Shown: positions 48,560-57,721 of the stretch, piece after piece
How the letters are laid out: every line of letters starts with the position of its first letter
Position numbering within the stretch: the stretch's first letter is position 1
Source of the DNA: Mycobacterium sp. E183
Lineage (GTDB): Bacteria; Actinomycetota; Actinomycetes; Mycobacteriales; Mycobacteriaceae
Direction of reading: 5' to 3'
DNA length: 64,000 bases
Assembly (NCBI RefSeq): GCF_001667735.1
Contig: NZ_LZJN01000110.1
Coordinates: 39,237-103,236 of the forward strand
The notes under the pieces: model-generated
What the model was told of the DNA's origin: nothing
The model's database searches: none
The model's input: only the letters and a program-made list of their open reading frames with translations
Made by a program: the position numbers and the translations under genes

Positions 48560-49500
48560 GCAGGTTCGCCGGAATCGACTGCGGAACTAATTCGATCCGG
48601 TTGCTCATCGCCGACGTTCGCGACGGCCGGCTGCGCGACGTGCACCGGGAGACGCGGATCGTGCGGCTGGGCCAGGGTGTGGATGCGACGGGCGAGTTCG
48701 CGCCGGAGGCGATCGCCCGGACGCGGGACGCACTGGCCGATTACGCCGCGCTGCTGATGCGGCACGGCGTCGAGCGGGTGCGGATGGTGGCCACGTCGGC
48801 GGCGCGCGACGTCGCCAATCGTGATGTCTTCTTTGCGATGACGGCCGAGGTGCTTGGCGCGGTGCTGCCCGGCGCGGTGGCGGAGGTGATCTCCGGCGCG
48901 GAGGAGGCCGCGCTGTCGTTCCGCGGCGCCGTCGGTGAATTGGACCCTGCCGCAGGGCCTTTCGTCGTCGTCGACTTGGGCGGTGGCTCTACCGAGATCG
49001 TGCTGGGCGGGGATTCCGTGGTGGTGGCCAGTCACTCGGCCGACATCGGTTGCGTACGGCTGACAGAGCGCTGCCTGCACTCGGATCCGCCGACAGCTGA
49101 CGAGGTGGCGGCGGCCAGGGCGGTGGTGCGCGAGCGGCTCGGTGTCGCGCTGCGCGTGGTGCCCGTCGAGGGGGCGCGAACCTGGGTTGGGCTGGCCGGG
49201 ACGATGACGACGCTTTCGGCGCTAGCTCACAACATGACGGCGTATGACTCTGCGGCCATTCATCTTTCGCGCGTTCCCGGCCGAGATCTCCTGGCGGTGT
49301 GCGAGCGGCTGATCGCCATGCCGCGATCCGAGCGTGCCGCTTTGGGGCCTATGCATGAGGGGCGTGCCGACGTCATCGGCGGCGGAGCGATCGTGGTCGA
49401 GGAGTTGGCGCGCGAGCTGCGCGTCCGCGCCGGCATCGACGAGCTCACGGTCAGCGAGCACGACATCCTGGACGGCATCGTGCTGTCGATCGCGCAATAG
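48553..49500 (+). CDS. ppx: exopolyphosphatase/guanosine pentaphosphate phosphohydrolase
   Basis: ASKHA-fold Ppx/GppA protein of 315 aa, the short two-domain form found in mycobacteria. Motifs: AGIDCGTNSIRLLIADV at the N-terminus, TSAARDV, EVISGAEEAALSF, VVVDLGGGSTEIVLG (phosphate-binding) and AGTMTTLSALAHN. It degrades polyphosphate and/or pppGpp; the mycobacterial orthologue (Rv1026) has been described as an exopolyphosphatase homologue. The ATG overlaps the DUF501 stop by 7 nt. Confidence 0.92.
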   Translation: MVSRFAGIDCGTNSIRLLIADVRDGRLRDVHRETRIVRLGQGVDATGEFAPEAIARTRDALADYAALLMRHGVERVRMVATSAARDVANRDVFFAMTAEVLGAVLPGAVAEVISGAEEAALSFRGAVGELDPAAGPFVVVDLGGGSTEIVLGGDSVVVASHSADIGCVRLTERCLHSDPPTADEVAAARAVVRERLGVALRVVPVEGARTWVGLAGTMTTLSALAHNMTAYDSAAIHLSRVPGRDLLAVCERLIAMPRSERAALGPMHEGRADVIGGGAIVVEELARELRVRAGIDELTVSEHDILDGIVLSIAQ

Positions 49501-49560
49501 CCCGACTCCCGGGTATCGCGACATTGGGTGCGGTCATTTCGGCGCGCGCCGAACCTGGGG

Positions 49561-49580
49561 AGTTGCTCTAGACTTCAACT
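49561..49580. promoter_or_regulatory. AGTTG-N10-CAACT dyad upstream of the MFS gene
   Basis: AGTTG (49561-49565) and CAACT (49576-49580) are perfect inverted arms around a 10-bp centre containing CTCTAGACTT. This sits between a possible -35 and the micro-ORF start and resembles the spacer dyad of MerR-controlled promoters. No MerR gene is in the window. Confidence 0.35.
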
Positions 49581-49606
49581 TTCGGCACGACGCGGAAGGC
49601 GTGGTT

Positions 49607-49741
49607 ATGCCAGATCTCACCGTCCGGCTGCCCGTGATGATGACGGGCATTCTTGTTGCTGCCGTGGTGCACGGCGCCGGACAGCCCCAGCGTCGCAAGT
49701 ACGCCGAACAGGCGGGTGGCCGGTTATCAGCTCTGCGGTGA
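49607..49741 (+). CDS. possible 44-codon micro-ORF coupled to the MFS gene
   Basis: ATG 49607 to TGA 49741. The product has a hydrophobic centre (MMTGILVAAVVHGAG, residues about 11-25) and a basic Arg/Lys C-terminal part. Its stop overlaps the GTG start of the MFS gene in a GTGA, so it may couple translation. No family is recognised. It may also be chance: the ribosome site is weak and a shorter start at MMTG is possible. Confidence 0.35.
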   Translation: MPDLTVRLPVMMTGILVAAVVHGAGQPQRRKYAEQAGGRLSALR

Positions 49742-51345
49742 TTTCCGGCGACGGACATGCCGACGGGCCACCGTCGGCATGGGCGCCGTTGCGTAACCAC
49801 GTCTACCGCGGTCTGTTGATCGCACAGCTGGGCTCCAACACCGGGACGTGGATGCAAACTGTGGCGGCTCAATGGTTTTTGGTCGAGAAGCACAGCAGCG
49901 ACGTCATCGTGGCGCTTGTCCAGACTGCGACCCTGGCACCGACCTTGGTCTTCGGATTGTTTGCCGGCGCGCTCGCCGATCTGTTCGACCGACGCCGGCT
50001 GCTGATTCTTCTGAACGCGTACGCGGTGCTTGTCGCGCTGGCGCTGGCGGTTCTGACCTTCCTCGGCCGGCTCAGCCCTGCGTCGCTGCTGATGCTTACC
50101 GCGGCCATTGGCTGTGCGGCTGCCCTTACCGCCCCGGCTTGGCAGGCGATTCAGCCCGAAATTGTTCCGCGTGAGCAGATCACGGCCGCAGCGACATTGG
50201 GTAGCGTCGCCGGAAATGCAGCACGGGCGATTGGACCGGCACTCGGCGGCGTTGTCGTGGCTTTGGCGGGTCCTGCTGCGGTCTTTGCAATCAACGCCCT
50301 CTCGTTCGCCGGAATAATCGCTGTGCTGTTGGCCTGGAAACGACCGAAACAGCTCAGCCCAATCGAGCGAGAGCACTTCGGCCAGGCCGTGATCGCCGGC
50401 CTGCGATTCGTTCGCAACGGTCCCAATATTCGCCGGATCCTGTTGCGGGCGGCGCTGTTCCTGTTTCCCGCCTCGGCGGTATTCGCGTTGCTGCCGGTGG
50501 CCGCCGCCCGTAGGTGGCATCTAACGGCCAGTGGCTACGGTGTCGCGCTGGCGGCTATGGGGTTGGGCGCCATCCTTGCCGTCGTCGTTGCCGCGCGATT
50601 GCGTGAGCGAATCTCCGACAACGTTCTGCTGGGGGCGTCGGCAGCCGCGTACGGCCTTGCGCCGCTTGCGGTGATCTGGCTGCCGTTCGCCGCGGCGACG
50701 CCATTCCTGATGTTGTCCGGGATGGCGTGGCTGATCACGTTGACAACCTTGAACGCCGCCGCGCAGCTCTCGTTGCCGCGATGGGTCATGGCACGCGGGT
50801 TGGCCCTCTATCTACTGGTCGCAACGGGTTCTCAGGCCCTCGGCTCGTATGCCTGGGGCGCGATAGCCACGCGGACGGATCTGCGCACGGCGCTGCTGGG
50901 TTCCGCGGTGATGCTGGGTGCGGTTGCTCTGAGCGCCGCCGTGCTTCCGTTGCGGCCGTCGACCGGCAAGCTGAAGGTCGACGTGTCCACAGCATGGCCG
51001 TCACCGACGTTGGTGTTCGAACCGTGCCCTAACGACGGGCCGGTTCTCGTCACCGTTCGTTACCGAGTGCCCACTGACCGGCTCGAGGAATTCGTCGAGG
51101 CGATACGCGCCGTCCGACGATCGAGGCTGCGAACGGGCGGCCACACTTGGCGGCTTTATCACAGCGTCGGACAACCGGATACGTTCCTCGAAAGGTTCAC
51201 CGTCGCCTCGTGGACCGAATTCGAGCGTCAGCGCACCCAGCGGTGGTTGGAATTCGACGACGAGGGCGTGATGAGGGCGGTCGCCTTCACCGTTGACTGC
51301 GACCGCGAACACGACTATTACCTTCCCGTGCGGGTACGACCATGA
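49738..51345 (+). CDS. MFS exporter of the MFS_3/enterobactin-exporter type
   Basis: 535 aa from GTG 49738; no ATG is available, and the start is uncertain. Twelve or so hydrophobic segments cover about residues 25-410, beginning NHVYRGLLIAQLGSNTGTWMQTVAAQW, with the ADLFDRRRLL loop-2/3 motif and APAWQAIQPEIVPREQ typical of MFS_3. The last ~110 residues form a ferredoxin-like (ABM-type) cytoplasmic domain (LVTVRYRVPTDRLEEFVEAIRAV, YHSVGQPDTFLERFTVASW), common at the end of this family. Codons look somewhat less GC-rich than neighbours, hinting at transfer. It converges on kdpE. Substrate unknown. Confidence 0.85.
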   Translation: MISGDGHADGPPSAWAPLRNHVYRGLLIAQLGSNTGTWMQTVAAQWFLVEKHSSDVIVALVQTATLAPTLVFGLFAGALADLFDRRRLLILLNAYAVLVALALAVLTFLGRLSPASLLMLTAAIGCAAALTAPAWQAIQPEIVPREQITAAATLGSVAGNAARAIGPALGGVVVALAGPAAVFAINALSFAGIIAVLLAWKRPKQLSPIEREHFGQAVIAGLRFVRNGPNIRRILLRAALFLFPASAVFALLPVAAARRWHLTASGYGVALAAMGLGAILAVVVAARLRERISDNVLLGASAAAYGLAPLAVIWLPFAAATPFLMLSGMAWLITLTTLNAAAQLSLPRWVMARGLALYLLVATGSQALGSYAWGAIATRTDLRTALLGSAVMLGAVALSAAVLPLRPSTGKLKVDVSTAWPSPTLVFEPCPNDGPVLVTVRYRVPTDRLEEFVEAIRAVRRSRLRTGGHTWRLYHSVGQPDTFLERFTVASWTEFERQRTQRWLEFDDEGVMRAVAFTVDCDREHDYYLPVRVRP

Positions 51346-51388
51346 CGGGTTTGGTCAACGCCGCCCCGGGTGCACTCAGGGCGCCCAC

Positions 51389-52069
51389 TCACACCTCGAA
51401 CCGATACCCCATACCCGATTCGGTCAGCAAGTGCTTGGGCTGCGACGGGTCGTCCTCGAGCTTGCGCCGCAGTTGCGCCAAATACACTCGCAGATAATGT
51501 GTTTCGGTGGCGTACGCCGGGCCCCACACCTCCTTGAGGAGCTCTTCGCGGCCGACCAGCTTGCCCCGGTTGCGGACCAAGACTTCCAGCATTCCCCATT
51601 CGGTCGGGGTGAGGTGAACCTCGGCGCCGTTCTTGGTCACCTTCTTGGCCGCCAGATCGACGGTGAAGGCGTCCGTCTCGATCACCGGCTGCTCCAGTTC
51701 GGACGCCGCGGTGTTGCGCCGGATCGCTGCCCGTAGCCGCGCCAAAAACTCGTCCATGCCAAAGGGTTTGGTGACGTAATCGTCGGCCCCGGCGTCGAGC
51801 GCCTCGACCTTGTCCGACGAGTCGGTGCGCGCCGACAGCACGATCACCGGCGCGGTGAGCCAGCCCCGCAGCCCGGCCAGCACATCGATGCCGGAGATGT
51901 CGGGGAGTCCGAGGTCGAGGATCACGACGTCGGGCTTGTGCTCCGCGGCAGCGCGCAGCGCGCCGGCGCCGGTGGACGCGGTGATCACCTCGTAACCCCG
52001 CACCGACAGGTTGATGCGCAGCGCCCGCAGGATCTGCGGCTCGTCGTCGATCACCAGCACGCGGGTCAT
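51389..52069 (-). CDS. kdpE: KdpE response regulator
   Basis: OmpR-family activator of the Kdp potassium system, 226 aa, same length as the M. tuberculosis protein. The receiver domain has VIDDEPQILRALR, the phospho-acceptor Asp in DVVILDLGLPD (about residue 52) and ADDYVTKPF. The winged-helix DNA-binding domain (about 130-226) has VHLTPTEWGMLEVLVRN and RVYLAQLRRKLE. It overlaps the kdpD stop by 4 nt. In this genome it is the last gene of a kdpFABCDE operon, not divergent as in M. tuberculosis. Confidence 0.96.
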   Translation of the reverse strand: MTRVLVIDDEPQILRALRINLSVRGYEVITASTGAGALRAAAEHKPDVVILDLGLPDISGIDVLAGLRGWLTAPVIVLSARTDSSDKVEALDAGADDYVTKPFGMDEFLARLRAAIRRNTAASELEQPVIETDAFTVDLAAKKVTKNGAEVHLTPTEWGMLEVLVRNRGKLVGREELLKEVWGPAYATETHYLRVYLAQLRRKLEDDPSQPKHLLTESGMGYRFEV

Positions 52070-54633
52070 CGCGCCGCAACCATCTCCGGCGCGGCCAATT
52101 CCACCACCACCGTGAGACCGCCGCCCGGGGTGTCCCCGGCCGCGATCGTCCCGCCCATGGCCTCGACGAAGCCGCGCGCTACCGACATGCCCAGGCCCAC
52201 CCCCGTGGTGTTGTCGTGATCGCCGAGGCGCTGGAACGCTTCGAAGATCTGCTCCTCGGTCCCGTGCGGGATGCCGGGTCCCTCGTCGATGACGTTGATC
52301 AGCACCCGATCGCCGACGCGCCCCGCGTTGACCCGCACCACACAGTTGGGCGCGTACCGCAGCGCGTTGTCGATCAGGTTGGCCAGGACGCGCTCCAGCA
52401 GCCCGGCGTCGGCCAGCACCACGGCGTCACCCACGTCGACCTTCACCCGGTCGATGGCGGAGCGGTAGAAACCGGTGGCGCCCTTGCCGATACTGATCAG
52501 CGCCCGTTGAACCGTCTCCTCCAGATAGACCCGGCGCAGGTCGGGATGCACCACCCCGGCGGCCAGGCGCGACGAATCGAGCAGGTTTCCCACCAGCGCG
52601 GTCAGCTGGTCGATGGACTCCTCGATGGTCGCCAGCAGTTCCGCCGTGTCCGCGGGGGAGAAGGCGACGTCCTCGGCGCGCAGGCTGGACACCGCGACCT
52701 TGGCCGCCGCCAACGGCGTACGCAGGTCGTGGCTGACCGCCGACAGCAGGGAACGCCGCAACTCGTCGGCCCGCACGATCGCCTCGGCCCGGCTGGCTTC
52801 CTCGGCCAGCTCGCGCTGCCGGATCAGACCCGCGGCCTGCTTGGCCACCGCACTCAGCACCCGCCGGTCGCGGGCCGAAAGCTTGCGGCCCGCCAACAGC
52901 ATCCAGAATTCGTCGTCGCCGACCTCGATCGCGGTATCGGCGGAATCGACCGTGACACAGGGATCCCGGCCCACGCAGGCGACGACCTCGCCCCGCTTGC
53001 CGCCGGCGTGGTCCTCCTCGGCGGGTTCGCGCAGCATGCTGACCGCGCGTTGCGAGTAGGTCTCGCGCACCCGCTCGAGCAGCGTCTCGAGGTCGGCCCC
53101 ACGCAGCACCGAGCCCGCGAACAGCGTCAGCAGCTCGGCCTCCTGCGAGGCGCGCCGGGCCTCGCGGGTGCGCTTGGCCGCGCCGTCGACCAGCACCGCG
53201 ACGGCGACCGCGATCAGCAGCAGCACGAGTTCGGTGACGGCGGCATCGGGTTCGGCGATGGTGAAGGTGTGCCGCGGCGCGGTCAGGAAATAGTTCAGCA
53301 GCAGGCTGGACAGCACCGCCGAGACCACCGCCGGCGCAACGCCTCCCAGCAGTCCGACCAGCAACACGCCGACGAAGAACAGGGCGCTGTCGCCGCTGGT
53401 GCCCAGATACCTGTCCAGCGCTGTCACGATCACCGCGCAGATGAGCGACGGCACGATGAAGGCTGCCAGCCACGACGCCACCCGGCGCTCATTGGGCGCC
53501 AGCGATGCCGCGCGAAAGCCGCGTTTGGATTCCTCGTGGGTAACCAGGTGCACGTCGATCTTCGCCGACCGCTCGACGATCGTCGCGCCGATGCCCTCTT
53601 CGAAAATGCGTGCCCACCGCGACCGGCGCGAGGTGCCGATCACCAGCTGAGTGGCGTTCATCTCGCGGGCGAAATCGAGTAGGGCCGTTGGCACGTCGTC
53701 CCCGACCACGGTATGCAGGGAGGCGTCCAGGCTGCTCGCCAGCTCGCGAATCTTCGCCATCCGCGCGTCCGACAGGCCGGCCAGCCCGTCGCCGCGGATG
53801 ACGTGCACCACCATCAGCTCGGCGCTGGACTTCGACGCGATCCGGGATGCCCGGCGTACCAGCGTCTCCGACTCGGGGCCGCCGGTGATCGCCACCACGA
53901 CCCGCTCGCGGGCCTCCCATGTTTCGGTGATTTTGTTTTCGGCGCGGTATTTGGCCAGCGCAGTGTCAACCTGGTCGGCCAGCCAGAGCAGTGCGAGTTC
54001 CCTTAGCGCGGTGAGGTTTCCGCGGCGGAAGTAGTTCGACAACGCCGCGTCGATCCGCTCCGGGGCGTAGACGTTTCCGTGGGAGAGCCTGCGGCGCAAC
54101 GCCTCCGGTGTGATATCGATCAGCTCGACCTGAGAGGCCTGGCGGACGATGGAGTCCGGGATGGTCTCCTTCTGTTCGATGCCGGTGATTTGGGCGACGA
54201 CGTCGTTGAGGCTCTCCAGGTGCTGGACGTTGACGGTGGAGATCACCGTGATCCCGGCGTCGAGCAATTCCTCGACGTCCTGCCAACGCTTGGCGTTTTT
54301 GCTGCCCGGTGTGTTGGTGTGCGCGAGCTCATCGACCAAGACGACTTGGGGCCGACGCGCGAGGACGGCCGGCACGTCGAGTTCGGGGAAGGTGCTGCCG
54401 CGGTATTCGATGTAGCGCGGCGGAACGAACTCAATGCCCTCAAGCAGCTCAGCGGTTTTCGCACGGCCGTGGGTCTCGATCACGCCGGCCACCAGGTCGG
54501 TGCCGCGTTCCAGCCGGCGATGCGCTTCGCCGAGCATCGCGTACGTCTTGCCCACCCCCGGGGCCGAACCGAGGTATATCCGCAGTTCGCCGCGTTTAGG
54601 ACGGTGGTCAACGACACTCACGTCAACCATCAT
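52066..54633 (-). CDS. kdpD: KdpD potassium-sensor histidine kinase
   Basis: 855 aa membrane sensor kinase. The N-terminal KdpD domain has the ATP-binding YLGSAPGVGKTYAML (about residues 20-34) and VDELAHTNTPGSKN. A universal-stress-protein domain (about 245-365) follows, then four membrane segments of the DUF4118 region (about 395-500), a GAF-like stretch, and the kinase core with LSAVSHDLRTPLAAAKVAV (H-box) and the HATPase motifs (LIDNALRYAP, DEGPGIP, VGLGMSVARG). It controls kdp expression through KdpE in response to low K+ or osmotic stress. 12 nt from kdpC. Confidence 0.95.
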   Translation of the reverse strand: MMVDVSVVDHRPKRGELRIYLGSAPGVGKTYAMLGEAHRRLERGTDLVAGVIETHGRAKTAELLEGIEFVPPRYIEYRGSTFPELDVPAVLARRPQVVLVDELAHTNTPGSKNAKRWQDVEELLDAGITVISTVNVQHLESLNDVVAQITGIEQKETIPDSIVRQASQVELIDITPEALRRRLSHGNVYAPERIDAALSNYFRRGNLTALRELALLWLADQVDTALAKYRAENKITETWEARERVVVAITGGPESETLVRRASRIASKSSAELMVVHVIRGDGLAGLSDARMAKIRELASSLDASLHTVVGDDVPTALLDFAREMNATQLVIGTSRRSRWARIFEEGIGATIVERSAKIDVHLVTHEESKRGFRAASLAPNERRVASWLAAFIVPSLICAVIVTALDRYLGTSGDSALFFVGVLLVGLLGGVAPAVVSAVLSSLLLNYFLTAPRHTFTIAEPDAAVTELVLLLIAVAVAVLVDGAAKRTREARRASQEAELLTLFAGSVLRGADLETLLERVRETYSQRAVSMLREPAEEDHAGGKRGEVVACVGRDPCVTVDSADTAIEVGDDEFWMLLAGRKLSARDRRVLSAVAKQAAGLIRQRELAEEASRAEAIVRADELRRSLLSAVSHDLRTPLAAAKVAVSSLRAEDVAFSPADTAELLATIEESIDQLTALVGNLLDSSRLAAGVVHPDLRRVYLEETVQRALISIGKGATGFYRSAIDRVKVDVGDAVVLADAGLLERVLANLIDNALRYAPNCVVRVNAGRVGDRVLINVIDEGPGIPHGTEEQIFEAFQRLGDHDNTTGVGLGMSVARGFVEAMGGTIAAGDTPGGGLTVVVELAAPEMVAAR

Positions 54634-54645
54634 CCCCCTATCGCG

Positions 54646-55569
54646 CTAGCTCGAGACTGGATATTTGTGATCGAGTTGCAGGTTGAGCTGCAACACGTTG
54701 ACACACGGCTCGCCGAAAAATCCGAGGGTGCGCCCGCTTCGGTTCTGCGCCAACACCTGACGGATCTCGTCGGGGCTGACGTGCCGGGCCTTGGCCACTC
54801 TGGCCACTTGGAGGTCGGCGTAGGCCGGTGAGATGTTCGGGTCGAGGCCGCTGCCGCTCGCGGTGACGGCGTCGGCGGGCACGGCGGGGTTGGCGGGTGC
54901 GGCGCCGCGGATGGGCACGATCTGACCGATCGTGTAGTCCTCGCCATACTTGGCGCATTCGACCCGCACGCCCTCGTAAAGGGCCAAGAAGGGCGCCGGG
55001 ACCGCCTGGCAGGGCTCGTTGACGCTGACCACCCGCGTCGGATGGGTGACGTTGCCGCGGGCGTCGCGCGGCCCGATCACCGACAACGCTGCCCCCACAC
55101 CGCCGCCCGTGCAGAATGGACGAGACCCGTCCACCCCTTCCAGCTGGCCCACCGCGGCGCTGCGCGAGCACACGGTGGTCAGCAGGCTCGGCTTGAAGCC
55201 CGCGTCCGAAGCGGACTTGCCGGATGCCAATTGCGCAGGGTCGGCTGGTGTGTCGACGATGCTCTCCGGCCCGAGGTTGCTCGCGCTGGTCGAGAGTGGG
55301 TCGTAGCCGGTGCCGGCCGCTGACGGGCGGCTCTGGAAGTACTTCGGCAGCGGGTTGCCGTCCTTATCGGTGAACAGCTGACCGATCAGCCGGCTGCCGA
55401 CCGGCTTGCCGTCAGAGGTCAGAATCGACCCTTCCGCCTGGTCGTGTAGCCCGGGAATCTGGGCGACCAGCCAGATGAACAGCGGGTAGGCGATGCCGGT
55501 GACCAACGTGAGGACCAGCAGCGCGCGGAAAGCCGCCCAATGCACGCGGACGAAATTCGAGAACTTCAT
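54646..55569 (-). CDS. kdpC: KdpC subunit with large Cys-containing insertion
   Basis: Accessory subunit of the K+-transporting P-type ATPase. The start (HWAAFRALLVLTLVTGIAYPLF, membrane anchor), YFQSRPSAAGTGYDPLSTSASNLGP and the C-terminal VTASGSGLDPNISPAYA, VPRVAKAR-like VARVAKARHVS and GEPCVNVLQLNLQLD match KdpC. But the protein has 307 aa, against about 190 in E. coli. About 100 extra residues lie between the SNLGP and VTASG motifs (residues about 100-230) and carry several Cys (in TTVCSRS, RPFCTGG, NEPCQAV, VECAKYG). An extracytoplasmic, possibly disulfide-bonded loop is inferred. The kdpB stop is 1 nt upstream on the minus strand. Confidence 0.93.
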   Translation of the reverse strand: MKFSNFVRVHWAAFRALLVLTLVTGIAYPLFIWLVAQIPGLHDQAEGSILTSDGKPVGSRLIGQLFTDKDGNPLPKYFQSRPSAAGTGYDPLSTSASNLGPESIVDTPADPAQLASGKSASDAGFKPSLLTTVCSRSAAVGQLEGVDGSRPFCTGGGVGAALSVIGPRDARGNVTHPTRVVSVNEPCQAVPAPFLALYEGVRVECAKYGEDYTIGQIVPIRGAAPANPAVPADAVTASGSGLDPNISPAYADLQVARVAKARHVSPDEIRQVLAQNRSGRTLGFFGEPCVNVLQLNLQLDHKYPVSS

Positions 55570-55570
55570 G

Positions 55571-57721
55571 TCAGGACATCCCTGGGACGAATTGAACGAT
55601 CAGGTCGATCGCCTTGATTCCGATGAATGGGGCCACGATGCCGCCGAGGCCGTAGATATAAAGATTGCGGCTCAACAGCTTTGACGCGCTGCTCGGCGTG
55701 TATCGGACACCCCGCAGCGACAGCGGGATCAGCGCCACGATGACGATCGCGTTGAAGATCACCGCCGACAGGATCGCCGACTGCGGGCTGTGCAGCCGCA
55801 TGATGTTGATCATGTCCAGCCCGGGGAACAACGCGACGAACATGGCCGGGATGATCGCGAAGTACTTGGCGATGTCGTTGGCGATCGAGAAGGTGGTCAA
55901 CGCGCCCCGGGTGATCAGCAACTGCTTGCCGATCTCGACGATCTCGATGAGTTTGGTGGGGTCGGAGTCGAGGTCGACCATGTTGCCCGCCTCTTTGGCG
56001 GCCGACGTGCCGGTGTTCATCGCCACGCCGACGTCGGCCTGTGCCAAGGCCGGCGCGTCATTGGTGCCGTCGCCGGTCATCGCGACCAGCTTGCCGCCCT
56101 CCTGCTCTCGTTTGATCAGCGCGAGTTTGTCCTCGGGCGTGGCCTCGGCGAGGAAGTCGTCGACGCCGGCCTCGTCGGCAATCGCTTTGGCCGTCAACGG
56201 GTTGTCGCCGGTGATCATGACGGTCCGGATGCCCATCTTGCGCATCTCGTCGAAGCGATCCCGCATGCCCTGCTTGACGACGTCCTTGAGGTGAATCACG
56301 CCCAGCACCGCCGCTTCGCCGTCGCGGCTCTCCCCGACCACCAGCGGGGTGCCGCCGCCGGCGGAGATGCCGTCGACGAGCTCGCCGAGCTGCTGGGGCA
56401 CCTTTCCGCCTTGGCCCCGCACCCATTCCGCGACGGAGCTTGCCGCGCCCTTGCGCAGCTGGTGCCCGTCGATGTCGACGCCGGACATCCGCGTGGCGGC
56501 GGAGAATTCCACCCAGTGGGCGTGCGCGAGTTCGCCCGGGGTGCGTGCCCGCAGCCCGAAATGCTGCTTGGCGTAGACGACGATCGAGCGCCCCTCCGGG
56601 GTTTCGTCGGCGAGGCTGGACAATTGCGCGGCGTCGGCCAGCTGCTCGTCGGTGACGCCGTCGAGGGGGACGAACGCGCCGGCTTGCCGGTTACCCAGGG
56701 TGATGGTGCCGGTCTTGTCGAGCAGCAGCGTGTTGACGTCGCCCGCGGCCTCCACCGCGCGGCCCGACATGGCGAGCACGTTGCGTTGCACCAGCCGGTC
56801 CATGCCGGCGATGCCGATGGCGGACAGTAACGCGCCGATGGTGGTTGGAATCAGGCAGACCAGCAGCGACACCATCACGATGCCGGTGACGCCGTTTGTG
56901 TTGAGCGCCTGGGTGTCTGGGACGCCGGGATTGTTCATCTTCGAATAGATCGCCAGCGGCTGCAGCGTGGCGACGGCGAAGACGAAGATGATGGTCAGTG
57001 CGGCCAGCAGGATGTTCAGTGCGATCTCGTTGGGGGTCTTCTGCCTGTTGGCGCCCTCGACGAGCGCGATCATCCGGTCGATAAAGCTCTCGCCGGGTTT
57101 TTGGGTGATCCGCACGACGATTCGATCGCTCAGCACGGTGGTGCCGCCGGTGACCGCAGAGCGATCGCCACCGGACTCGCGGATCACCGGCGCGGATTCG
57201 CCCGTGATGGCCGATTCATCCACGGAGGCAATGCCTTCGACGACGTCGCCGTCGCCCGGTATCACCTGCCCCGCCTCGACCACGACTACGTCACCCTGCT
57301 GCAGGAGCGGCGCGGCGACCTCTTCCTCGACGGCCGGCGCGCCGGGTTGCCAGTTCCTGAGCCGCCGGGCCAGCGTGTGGGTCTTCGCCCGGCGCAGGGT
57401 CTCGGCCTGGGCCTTCCCGCGGCCTTCCGCCACGGCCTCGGCGAGGTTCGCGAAAAGGACGGTGAGCCAAAGCCATACCACGGTCAACCAGGCGAACCAG
57501 GTCGGGTCGATGATGGCCAGCACGGTGCTCCAGGTGGCACCGATCTCGACGATGAACATCACCGGGTTGCGCCAGAGGGTGCGCGGGTTGAGCTTGCGCA
57601 GCGCGTCCGGCGTCGAGCGCCACAGCATCTTCGGGTCGAGCAAACCGCCCTGCACCCGTTTGGTGTTCGCGGCGGCGGTGGGCTGCGACTGCTCAGCCGG
57701 GTCGGCGGTGGTCGCGGTCAT
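55571..57721 (-). CDS. kdpB: KdpB catalytic P-type ATPase subunit
   Basis: Hydrolyses ATP to drive K+ import by KdpA. 716 aa. Actuator motif ITGESAPV, the phosphorylation motif [10 protein letters not shown] with the catalytic Asp at about residue 335, [12 protein letters not shown] and the hinge [10 protein letters not shown] are intact. Seven or so membrane segments are seen, including the KdpB-specific [13 protein letters not shown]. Its ATG overlaps the kdpA stop (ATGA), so translation is coupled. Confidence 0.97.
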   Translation of the reverse strand: MTATTADPAEQSQPTAAANTKRVQGGLLDPKMLWRSTPDALRKLNPRTLWRNPVMFIVEIGATWSTVLAIIDPTWFAWLTVVWLWLTVLFANLAEAVAEGRGKAQAETLRRAKTHTLARRLRNWQPGAPAVEEEVAAPLLQQGDVVVVEAGQVIPGDGDVVEGIASVDESAITGESAPVIRESGGDRSAVTGGTTVLSDRIVVRITQKPGESFIDRMIALVEGANRQKTPNEIALNILLAALTIIFVFAVATLQPLAIYSKMNNPGVPDTQALNTNGVTGIVMVSLLVCLIPTTIGALLSAIGIAGMDRLVQRNVLAMSGRAVEAAGDVNTLLLDKTGTITLGNRQAGAFVPLDGVTDEQLADAAQLSSLADETPEGRSIVVYAKQHFGLRARTPGELAHAHWVEFSAATRMSGVDIDGHQLRKGAASSVAEWVRGQGGKVPQQLGELVDGISAGGGTPLVVGESRDGEAAVLGVIHLKDVVKQGMRDRFDEMRKMGIRTVMITGDNPLTAKAIADEAGVDDFLAEATPEDKLALIKREQEGGKLVAMTGDGTNDAPALAQADVGVAMNTGTSAAKEAGNMVDLDSDPTKLIEIVEIGKQLLITRGALTTFSIANDIAKYFAIIPAMFVALFPGLDMINIMRLHSPQSAILSAVIFNAIVIVALIPLSLRGVRYTPSSASKLLSRNLYIYGLGGIVAPFIGIKAIDLIVQFVPGMS

